From positions 1 through 10,633 of the forward strand of contig JBPCWZ010000169.1 in the NCBI GenBank assembly GCA_051009015.1: a stretch of DNA of 10,633 nt, given 5' to 3'. Position 1 is the stretch's first letter. Each line of letters opens with the position of its first letter. The DNA comes from JAHRAH01 sp051009015 (GTDB lineage: Bacteria > Pseudomonadota > Gammaproteobacteria > Tethybacterales > Persebacteraceae). The notes under the pieces were generated by a model. It was not told the DNA's origin and did not search any database. It was given only the letters and a program-made list of their open reading frames with translations. Both the position numbers and the translations under genes were made by a program. This document shows, piece after piece, positions 5,779 to 10,633 of the stretch.

Positions 5779-6778
5779 TTGCTTTGGCGGCTTTTTCCGC
5801 CGTCATTTCTCCGGTGTCAAAACGGGAGATGATTTTTGCCGCCGAATAGTTTGCACGCAGGGATTTGTCATAACCGATATCATAAAAGTTTTGCAGCATA
5901 TCGGCGAGCAGTTGCGAAATGTCGTTTTCGTTATGCATCTTCCGCCATTTTTGCACTCTTGTTTTTCCCGCATATGTGGCGATTTTGCCGACCGCTTCGG
6001 CAAACAACTCTTCGCTTGCGGCATAACCGGCATATTGCCGGTGAATGCGCTCGGCGCGACTTGCGACAGATGCCGACAACAAAACCGCATCGGCGGATGC
6101 CCGCATCGCCGAAAGCATCGGGGCGGGCAAATGCAGCCCGCCTATCTTGCGCCCTTCGGATTCCACAAAAACCGCATGATTGTTTGGCAGTTGTTTCATC
6201 GCCAGATATAACAACGACTCAAAACGCCGCTGGGAAGGTTGCCCGCCCATTCCGCCAAAAACCGACCCGCGATGATTTGCAAGTTTTTCCAAATCCAAAA
6301 CCGCTTCCCCTTGTTTGGCGAGTTCGCTAAGCAATTCGGTTTTGCCGACTCCCGTTTTGCCGATGACGACAATCCATCTTGCCGCCGCCGCACATTCGGC
6401 GATGCCGTTAATGACAATGCGGCGGTAGGTTTTATAACCGCCGTCAAGTTGCGCCGCTTGCCAGCCGATGCGGCGCAAAACTTCCACAACCGCCCCGCTT
6501 CTTTGCCCGCCGCGCTGACAATAGACCAGAGGGCGCCAATGTTGCGGCTTTTCGGCAAAACCGGCGCGCAAATAAACGGCAATATTTTCCGCCAGCATTG
6601 TCGCCCCGCGCAGGCGGGCGGCAAAAGGGTCGCTCTTGTGCAAGATGCCGATGGCGCGCCGCTGCTCGTTGTCAAGCGCGGGGATATTGACCGCGCCGGG
6701 AATGCAATCGGCGGCATATTCCGCCGGCGAGCGCGCGTCAATAATATCGTCAAAGTTGTCAAAGCAATCGGCGGGCAT
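5675..6778 (-). CDS. selU: tRNA 2-selenouridine synthase SelU
   Basis: SelU (MnmH/YbbB) converts 2-thiouridine at wobble position 34 of tRNA-Lys, -Glu and -Gln to 2-selenouridine through an S-geranyl intermediate, using selenophosphate from SelD. From ATG 6778 the protein has 367 residues, normal for the family. The rhodanese domain opens with D-D-I-I-D-A-R-S-P-A-E-Y and P-G-A-V-N-I-P, and holds the active-site Y-C-Q-R-G-G-Q-R-S with Cys87. A P-loop domain follows with G-K-T-G-V-G-K-T at 140-147, then the family motifs D-L-E-K-L-A-N-H-R-G-S-V-F-G and V-E-S-E-G-R-K-I-G. An in-frame TTG at 6829 would add 17 unconserved residues and is rejected. No Shine-Dalgarno is seen. The last 34 codons, poorly conserved and Ala/Pro/Lys-rich, overlap the MATE gene in antisense. 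Its expected target tRNA-Gln(UUG) is encoded in this window. Confidence 0.93.
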   Translation of the reverse strand: MPADCFDNFDDIIDARSPAEYAADCIPGAVNIPALDNEQRRAIGILHKSDPFAARLRGATMLAENIAVYLRAGFAEKPQHWRPLVYCQRGGQRSGAVVEVLRRIGWQAAQLDGGYKTYRRIVINGIAECAAAARWIVVIGKTGVGKTELLSELAKQGEAVLDLEKLANHRGSVFGGMGGQPSQRRFESLLYLAMKQLPNNHAVFVESEGRKIGGLHLPAPMLSAMRASADAVLLSASVASRAERIHRQYAGYAASEELFAEAVGKIATYAGKTRVQKWRKMHNENDISQLLADMLQNFYDIGYDKSLRANYSAAKIISRFDTGEMTAEKAAKAIIGRFVHQQEADAPAARATTPEKSAPAKHQAKCH

Positions 6779-6793
6779 AAACTTGTGCGGAAA

Positions 6794-6810
6794 ATTATAA
6801 GCGTTATAAT
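6794..6810. promoter_or_regulatory. Divergent selU/queH promoter built on a palindrome
   Basis: ATTATAA-GCG-TTATAAT is a perfect 7-bp inverted repeat with a 3-nt centre. It gives a TATAAT -10 box rightward (6805-6810, for queH) and another leftward (complement of 6794-6799, for selU). For queH a weak -35 TTGTGC lies at 6783-6788 (16-bp spacer), and the box ends 8 nt before the ATG. For selU the box ends 15 nt before ATG 6778. Back-to-back -10 boxes this close suggest that the two start sites compete. Confidence 0.45.
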
Positions 6811-6818
6811 GGGCGGCG

Positions 6819-7490
6819 ATGACAAACAAGACGAAAGATTTGTCGGCGGCGCATTACCGGCGCCCGGTTTTGCGGGCGCCGGGCGGGGCAAAGCGCATAT
6901 TACTGCATTCGTGCTGCGCGCCGTGCGCCGGGGAGATAATGTCGGCGCTGGCGGCGTCCGATATTGAAACCACGCTGTTTTTTTACAACCCCAACATTCA
7001 TCCGGCGGCAGAATACCAACTGCGCAAGGAGGAAAACATCCGCCATGCCGAAAAACTGGGGATGGCTTTTGTTGATGCCGATTATGACATTGACAACTGG
7101 TTTTCGCGCACCAAAGGTTTGGAAAACGAGCCGGAGCGCGGGCGGCGATGCACGGCGTGTTTTGACATGCGCTTTGAGCGGACGGCACAATATGCGCGGG
7201 AGAATAACTTCGCCGTCATCTCTTCCACGCTGGGAATATCGCGCTGGAAAGATTTGACGCAAATAAACAACTGCGGCGAGCGCGCGGCAAGGGCAAGCGA
7301 TATTTGCTATTGGACTTTCAATTGGCGCAAGCAGGGCGGCGCGCAAAGAATGCTGGAAATATCCAAAAGCGAAAACTTCTACCAGCAGGAATATTGCGGC
7401 TGCGTATACAGTTTGCGCGACACCAACAAATGGCGCAAACAAAACAACAGACAAAGAATAGAACGCGGCATAAAGTTCTACCGCTTCTAA
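6819..7490 (+). CDS. queH: Epoxyqueuosine reductase QueH
   Basis: QueH (formerly DUF208) performs the last step of queuosine synthesis, reducing epoxyqueuosine to queuosine at wobble position 34 of tRNAs for Asp, Asn, His and Tyr. It is non-homologous to the cobalamin-dependent QueG. The 223-residue protein shows I-L-L-H-S-C-C-A-P-C at residues 27-36 (Cys32, 33, 36), F-F-Y-N-P-N-I-H-P near 54-62, E-P-E-R-G-R-R-C-T-A-C-F-D-M-R at 104-118 (Cys111, Cys114) and Y-C-G-C-V-Y-S at 192-198 (Cys193, Cys195). These cysteines supply the iron-sulfur and redox sites of the family. Family members usually begin just before the L-L-H-x-C-C motif, so the first 25 residues are an unusual extension; a TTG at 6870 is the other in-frame choice. 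ATG 6819 has no clear ribosome binding site. The gene is divergent from selU and convergent with the small secreted protein gene. Confidence 0.92.
   Translation: MTNKTKDLSAAHYRRPVLRAPGGAKRILLHSCCAPCAGEIMSALAASDIETTLFFYNPNIHPAAEYQLRKEENIRHAEKLGMAFVDADYDIDNWFSRTKGLENEPERGRRCTACFDMRFERTAQYARENNFAVISSTLGISRWKDLTQINNCGERAARASDICYWTFNWRKQGGAQRMLEISKSENFYQQEYCGCVYSLRDTNKWRKQNNRQRIERGIKFYRF
6857..6882. other. Perfect 10-bp GC hairpin inside the 5' end of queH
   Basis: CCGGCGCCCG (6857-6866) and CGGGCGCCGG (6873-6882) are exact reverse complements around the loop GTTTTG. The stem starts 38 nt into the predicted coding sequence, within the poorly conserved N-terminal extension. No run of T follows on either strand, so it does not look like an intrinsic terminator. 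The alternative TTG start at 6870 would lie in its loop. Confidence 0.6.
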
Positions 7491-7520
7491 CCCGCCGCCC
7501 GAAAGCGGGAATGACGGGGG
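7491..7520. repeat. Degenerate REP-like repeat between convergent genes
   Basis: Immediately after the queH stop, GAAAGCGGGAATGACGGGGG (7501-7520) is the reverse complement of one arm and flank of the complete REP-like hairpin at 10530-10549, including CGTCATTCCCGC and the adjoining C run. The other arm is eroded: only CCCGC (7491-7495) can pair, with GCGGG (7505-7509). It lies between the 3' ends of queH and the small secreted protein gene, a usual location for such elements, and could act as a weak bidirectional transcription or decay barrier. Confidence 0.6.
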
Positions 7521-7545
7521 CATCGCCGCGTTTTGGCGCGAAGTT

Positions 7546-7992
7546 TTACGGCTTTGACATAACTCCCAGTACGAATATCAAATTTTTCACCGTTTCTTCG
7601 CCTATCACTTTAATTGCCTCATTGTCGGTACCTTTTTTGTGCAGTGTGCTTTCCATGTAATCCAAACACAACTTTCCGATGTTGTGCAGGGTTTTTGTTT
7701 TGGGAGTTTTGCCCTGCAAAATCATTTTATGCGCCCGCAAAATTTCGCCGATAGTCGGCTCCGGCACGGATACGCCGTTTTCCCCGGCATAACCTATGCA
7801 AATGCCGGACACTGAGGTGAAAACGACGTTGGCGACAGCGAATTGCGAATCGGCGTCAAGCCCCTGTGCTTTGATGGCTTTATCCGTATCCCGCATCACC
7901 GCGAATAGTTCGTTGAGAGAATCTTCCTTCCACCCCGCCGCCGCCGGGGCAGACAAGAGGAGAGCGATGATGCAAATGGTTATCTTTTTCAT
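7546..7992 (-). CDS. Small secreted protein of unknown function, two cysteines in mature form
   Basis: The 148-residue product has a clear Sec signal peptide: M-K-K, a hydrophobic core I-C-I-I-A-L-L-L, then S-A-P-A-A-A-G with likely cleavage after residue 18 or 19. The mature protein is about 130 residues, largely helical in character, with Cys65 in G-I-C-I-G-Y and Cys109 in K-L-C-L-D-Y-M, placed to form a periplasmic disulfide. The C-x-G-Y pattern followed by P-T-I-G-E-I-L-R-A-H loosely recalls Rap1a/Tai-type immunity proteins of type VI effectors, but no effector gene is beside it and the match is weak. AAGGAG (complement of 8000-8005) lies 7 nt upstream of the ATG. It starts 35 nt after the tldD stop and is probably the last gene of that unit. 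Confidence 0.8.
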   Translation of the reverse strand: MKKITICIIALLLSAPAAAGWKEDSLNELFAVMRDTDKAIKAQGLDADSQFAVANVVFTSVSGICIGYAGENGVSVPEPTIGEILRAHKMILQGKTPKTKTLHNIGKLCLDYMESTLHKKGTDNEAIKVIGEETVKNLIFVLGVMSKP

Positions 7993-8027
7993 TGGTATGC
8001 TCCTTTCGTGTTTGGTGCTGTTGTATT

Positions 8028-9497
8028 CTAACCCGCCGATGCCCCGCCGACGGTTAGTTCATCCACTTTTATCGTCGGCTGACCGACGCCGACCGGCACC
8101 CATTGCCCGTTTTTGCCGCAAGTGCCGATGCCCGGGTCGGGGGCAAAATCCGACCCGACCATGGAAACCTTCGGCATAATCGCCGGACCATTGCCGATAA
8201 TCGTCGCGCCTTTGACGACTTCGGCGAGTTTGCCGTTTTTTATCCGCCGCGCTTTGGAGATGGAAAACACAAAGTTGCCATTGGTAATATCCACCTGCCC
8301 GCCGCCAAAATCCTCGGCATAAAGCCCGTCCTTGACCGAGTTGATAACTTCTTCCGCCGTCCTGTCGCCCGCCGCCATAAAAGTGTTTGTCATCCGCGGC
8401 ATAGGAGGATGCGCGTAGGATTCGCGCCTGCCGTTGCCTGTCGGCTTGGCGCGCATGAGTTTGGCATTGACGATATCCTGCATATAACCGACGAGAATGC
8501 CGTCTTCTATCAAAGTTGTCGCTTGCACCGGCGTGCCTTCGTCATCCACCGAAAGCGACCCGCGCCGCCCGTCAATATTCCCCGCATCGGTTACCGTCAC
8601 CCCCTTGGCGGCGACTCGCTCGCCGATGCGCCCGGAAAAAGCCGACACTTTTTTGCGATTGAAATCCCCTTCCAAACCATGCCCGACTGCTTCGTGCAAG
8701 ATAACCCCCGCCCAGCCGGAACCCAAAACCACCGGCATAAGACCGGCGGGCGCGGCGGCGGCGGAGAGTTTGCCTTGCGCTTCGCCGAGCGCCTTATCCA
8801 CGGCGGTGCGGATGACGGCATCGTCAAAAAAAGCCAAACTCCCGCGCCCGCCCGCGCCGCCAAAGCCGGTTTCGCGCTTGCCGCCTTCGCACAAAACAAT
8901 AGTCAGCCGAAGTTGCGTCATCGGGCGGATGTCGGCGGCGACGGCGCCATCGGCGCGCACGACAATCATCATCTCAAAAGACGCTTCCAAACCGGCGATG
9001 ACATTTTCCACCCGGTCGTCCGCTTGCCGGGCGATGGCATCGGCGCGATGCAAGATGCCGGTTTTGATGCTTGTCGCCGCGCCGCAAACATCATCATCGG
9101 CAAAGCGCGGCGCACAAGGGGCGGGAAGGGCAATGGCGCCGGTGTGCATATCGCCGCCGCGCGTTTTTGCCGTGCGGGCGATATCGGCAAAAGAATCCAA
9201 CACTGCGGCGGCGATAATATCGCTGCTGGCAAAGGCGGTTGTATCGCCGCGCACGGCGCGCAAGCCGATGCCGCTTTCTTTGGAGAAGTTGCCGGTTTTT
9301 ATCGCCCCTTCGTCCAAACTCCACGATTCGGAAGTCGTCCCCTGCACGAAGATATCCGCCCAATCCAGCCCTTGCAAATGCCGGTTCATCGCCGCTTGCA
9401 CATCCGCAATACGCAAGCCAAACGGCAACAGCAACCCCTTCTCCGCCGCCGCCGCAACCCCGGCGGCACCCGGCATTTCCCCCGCAACAAAAGTCAT
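8028..9497 (-). CDS. tldD: Metalloprotease TldD
   Basis: TldD pairs with TldE (PmbA) in a cytosolic heterodimeric zinc protease that threads unfolded peptides through a central channel; known roles include microcin B17 leader removal and CcdA antitoxin degradation. The 489-residue product matches E. coli TldD along its length. Landmarks are S-E-S-W-S-L-D-E-G near residue 56, A-P-A-G-L-M-P-V-V-L-G-S-G-W-A-G-V near 249-265, the zinc motif H-E-A-V-G-H at 268-273, R-R-G-S-L-S-V-D-D-E-G-T-P at 311-323, the long P-T-G-N-G-R-R-E-S-Y-A-H-P-P-M-P-R-M-T-N-T stretch at 352-372, and the third zinc ligand Cys460 in T-C-G-K-N-G-Q. All catalytic residues are present. The ATG lies 7 nt after the methyltransferase stop. 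No pmbA is in the window. Confidence 0.96.
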   Translation of the reverse strand: MTFVAGEMPGAAGVAAAAEKGLLLPFGLRIADVQAAMNRHLQGLDWADIFVQGTTSESWSLDEGAIKTGNFSKESGIGLRAVRGDTTAFASSDIIAAAVLDSFADIARTAKTRGGDMHTGAIALPAPCAPRFADDDVCGAATSIKTGILHRADAIARQADDRVENVIAGLEASFEMMIVVRADGAVAADIRPMTQLRLTIVLCEGGKRETGFGGAGGRGSLAFFDDAVIRTAVDKALGEAQGKLSAAAAPAGLMPVVLGSGWAGVILHEAVGHGLEGDFNRKKVSAFSGRIGERVAAKGVTVTDAGNIDGRRGSLSVDDEGTPVQATTLIEDGILVGYMQDIVNAKLMRAKPTGNGRRESYAHPPMPRMTNTFMAAGDRTAEEVINSVKDGLYAEDFGGGQVDITNGNFVFSISKARRIKNGKLAEVVKGATIIGNGPAIMPKVSMVGSDFAPDPGIGTCGKNGQWVPVGVGQPTIKVDELTVGGASAG

Positions 9498-9504
9498 CGC
9501 GTCA

Positions 9505-10410
9505 TTATCGCACAGATACCGGCGGCTTTTTCAGCCGCGCGGTAAGCAGGGAGCCGGAGATGATGAAAGACAATCCCCATGCCATCGGCATAAGCAAATT
9601 GAACAGCGGCGCGCGCAGTTTGCCGCTCAACGCGATGCTCATAGTCCCCGCCAAAGACGGCGCAAACCGCGCCTTGCGATGGCTATGCAGGCAAAGCCCG
9701 CTGCTTTCCGCCATCGTTTTAATGTGCGACAACTGCGGATAGAATATATGGCGCGGCGCGTCATAGCCGCTCCAACTTTGGCGAAATACCTTATGCTCAA
9801 AGCAATCAAACAACGGCACGGCAATATAAATCTCGCCGTCCTCTTTCAGCATTTTCGCCAACTCACACAGGGTTTCCTGCGGATGGTTCAGATGTTCAAA
9901 TGTGTTGTGCATGGTAATGAAGTCAAAACCCCCGCGTGTTTTTGCATGATGGGCGAGGTCTTTCATCGCGGAAAACACCAAAGCCCCCCGGTGTTCCTCC
10001 ACCGCTTTGGCATTGACAGGGTCAAACTCAAAGCCGCAAGCGCCCCCGCCGGTAATGCGGGCAATGTCGTGCAGAAAATTGCCATCGCCGCAACCGAAAT
10101 CGCAACCGGATAAGTTTGCCGTCTTTTCCGCTTTGCCGTCAAGCGGGCGATAATACACATCGCGGTTAACAACGCGGCGGACGGCATCCAAAACCGGCGA
10201 CAACTTCCTATGCACCGGATACTCGGCATAAAAAGACGCGGTATCATCCGGCAGCGGAAACTGCTGCACCAATCCGCATTTGGCGCATTTGGCATAATCC
10301 CACTGCCCGGGAATGCCGCACCACAAATCGCGGCAGTTTCGCCGGACAACTTCGCCGTCATTCGCCTTGCACGACAAGCAGGTAAAGTTATTTTTTTCAC
10401 AAGCAAGCAT
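9505..10410 (-). CDS. Zinc-ribbon class I SAM-dependent methyltransferase
   Basis: The 301-residue protein begins with a likely zinc ribbon: Cys11-x2-Cys14 and Cys42-x2-Cys45 (A-K-C-A-K-C-G-L-V). A Rossmann methyltransferase domain of the Methyltransf_23 type follows, with SAM motif I D-F-G-C-G-D-G-N-F-L at 104-113, the acidic F-E-F-D at 127-130, F-D-F-I-T-M-H-N-T-F-E-H-L-N-H-P at 162-177 and the later P-R-H-I-F-Y-P motif near 219-225. A hydrophobic stretch near 268-290 precedes a basic tail and may contact the membrane. Related proteins often sit in surface polysaccharide loci and methylate sugars or lipids, but no such cluster is here, so the substrate is unknown. The start is fixed by the zinc ribbon; the next Met is residue 149. 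It is the first gene of the leftward unit ahead of tldD. Confidence 0.85.
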   Translation of the reverse strand: MLACEKNNFTCLSCKANDGEVVRRNCRDLWCGIPGQWDYAKCAKCGLVQQFPLPDDTASFYAEYPVHRKLSPVLDAVRRVVNRDVYYRPLDGKAEKTANLSGCDFGCGDGNFLHDIARITGGGACGFEFDPVNAKAVEEHRGALVFSAMKDLAHHAKTRGGFDFITMHNTFEHLNHPQETLCELAKMLKEDGEIYIAVPLFDCFEHKVFRQSWSGYDAPRHIFYPQLSHIKTMAESSGLCLHSHRKARFAPSLAGTMSIALSGKLRAPLFNLLMPMAWGLSFIISGSLLTARLKKPPVSVR

Positions 10411-10416
10411 TTGTGC

Positions 10417-10425
10417 AGTATATCA
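10417..10425 (-). promoter_or_regulatory. Extended -10 promoter in front of the methyltransferase gene (possible leaderless start)
   Basis: On the minus strand TGATATACT (complement of 10417-10425) matches the extended -10 form TGnTATAAT at all but one position, which would reduce the need for a -35 box; none is obvious. The hexamer ends 6 nt before the ATG at 10410, so the expected transcription start falls on the A of that ATG. No Shine-Dalgarno sequence is present. Confidence 0.42.
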
Positions 10426-10431
10426 AAATAT

Positions 10432-10551
10432 TGTCATGACTTGCCATCCCCCCTCGTCATCCCCCCTTCTTGTCATCCCCGCCCCCTCGCCATTCCCGTC
10501 CCCCTTCGCCATTCCCGCCCCCCCTCGTCATTCCCGCGAAAGCGGGAATCC
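10432..10551. repeat. C-rich array of degenerate half-repeats ending in a complete REP-like hairpin
   Basis: Seven units share the core YGYCAT followed, in six of them, by a run of C. The CAT triplets start at 10435, 10445, 10458, 10474, 10491, 10510 and 10529, so spacing grows from 10 to 19 nt. The last unit reads CGTCATTCCCGC and continues into a perfect 8-bp hairpin, ATTCCCGC (10530-10537), loop GAAA, GCGGGAAT (10542-10549). This is the widespread proteobacterial REP-like palindrome; the earlier units resemble its left arm plus flank. No open reading frame or intrinsic terminator is evident here. Confidence 0.7.
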
Positions 10552-10556
10552 ACATC

Positions 10557-10616
10557 TTTGCCATTTGGCAATTTGCGCGCAAGCGCAAACGGCGACTTGT
10601 CGCCGCAAATGGCAAA
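10557..10616. other. Compact three-way-junction or cruciform structure, function unknown
   Basis: TTTGCCATTTG (10557-10567) and CAAATGGCAAA (10606-10616) form a perfect 11-bp outer stem. Inside are two hairpins: TTTGCGC (10572-10578) with GCGCAAA (10583-10589) around a GCAA loop, and GGCGA (10591-10595) with TCGCC (10600-10604) around a CTTG loop. Only about six bases are left unpaired at the junction. A competing hairpin, TTGCC-ATTT-GGCAA at 10558-10571, would use the left outer arm. It begins 5 nt after the REP-like hairpin unit. Whether it is transcribed is unknown. Confidence 0.6.
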
Positions 10617-10633
10617 ACACGAATCAAAAGCCC

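Noticed and set aside
5785..5802. GGCGG-CTTTTT-CCGCC hairpin after the MATE stop as an intrinsic terminator
   Set aside because: Only 5 bp with no T run after it, and it lies inside the selU coding sequence.
6778..6829. Longer SelU starting at TTG 6829
   Set aside because: The extra 17 residues lack family similarity and would run through the divergent promoter palindrome; ATG 6778 fits the normal SelU start.
9498..9509. GATAAT 6 nt before the tldD ATG, resembling the possible leaderless starts
   Set aside because: The hexamer contains the TAA stop of the methyltransferase gene, and the two genes are only 7 nt apart, so tldD is more simply read as cotranscribed.
8103..10113. Very long rightward open frames antisense to tldD and the methyltransferase gene
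   Set aside because: Compositional shadows of GC-rich coding sequence; no family features or ribosome binding site, while the opposite strand encodes clearly recognisable proteins.
10432..10551. CRISPR array at the right edge
   Set aside because: Units are short, degenerate and C-rich with variable spacing and no unique spacers; they match a REP arm instead.
1..10633. A new defence, mobile or biosynthetic system
   Set aside because: All long genes fall into known housekeeping or common families, and no transposase, integrase, toxin pair or precursor peptide was found.

Overview
This window reads as chromosomal DNA of a Pseudomonadota bacterium, most likely a gammaproteobacterium. The order lolB - ispE - tRNA-Gln(UUG) - prs - rplY is a conserved block of Gamma- and Betaproteobacteria. 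A DksA with intact tip and zinc residues, a LolB lipoprotein, SelU and TldD all fit. The DNA is GC-rich with many GCG/GGC codons. No phage, insertion sequence, CRISPR array or defence locus is visible, so this is mostly core genome. The genus cannot be named from sequence alone.

Left edge (1-188): the first 18 codons of an unidentified leftward gene, then a divergent promoter region.

Rightward block (189-5778): lolB (outer-membrane lipoprotein insertion), ispE (isoprenoid precursors), tRNA-Gln(UUG), prs (PRPP synthesis), rplY/ctc (ribosomal protein bL25), dksA (stringent-response factor with a long Lys/Ala/Pro-rich N-terminal tail), a pterin-4a-carbinolamine dehydratase and a MATE efflux transporter. 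Gaps run from a 1-bp overlap to 26 bp, so the block looks like one transcription unit with an embedded tRNA. The pth gene that commonly follows rplY is absent.

Middle (5675-7490): selU (leftward) and queH (rightward) diverge from a short region carrying a perfect inverted repeat that supplies a -10 box on each strand. Both products act in modification of tRNA wobble bases. SelU's expected targets include the tRNA-Gln(UUG) encoded 5 kb away. The 3' end of selU overlaps the 3' end of the MATE gene tail to tail.

Right part (7491-10410): a degenerate REP-like repeat separates queH from a leftward cluster. In transcription order the cluster is a zinc-ribbon SAM methyltransferase, tldD (metalloprotease subunit) and a small secreted protein with two cysteines.

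Right edge (10411-10633): a non-coding stretch with a series of C-rich half-repeats of graded spacing that ends in a complete REP-like hairpin, followed by a compact structure that can fold as a three-way junction.

I found no convincing new multi-gene system. The observations most worth checking are: the three genes whose ATG lies 6-8 nt from a -10 box with no ribosome binding site (possible leaderless mRNAs); the structured repeat region at the right edge; the hairpin inside the 5' end of queH; the histone-like tail on DksA; and active-site substitutions in IspE and Prs.
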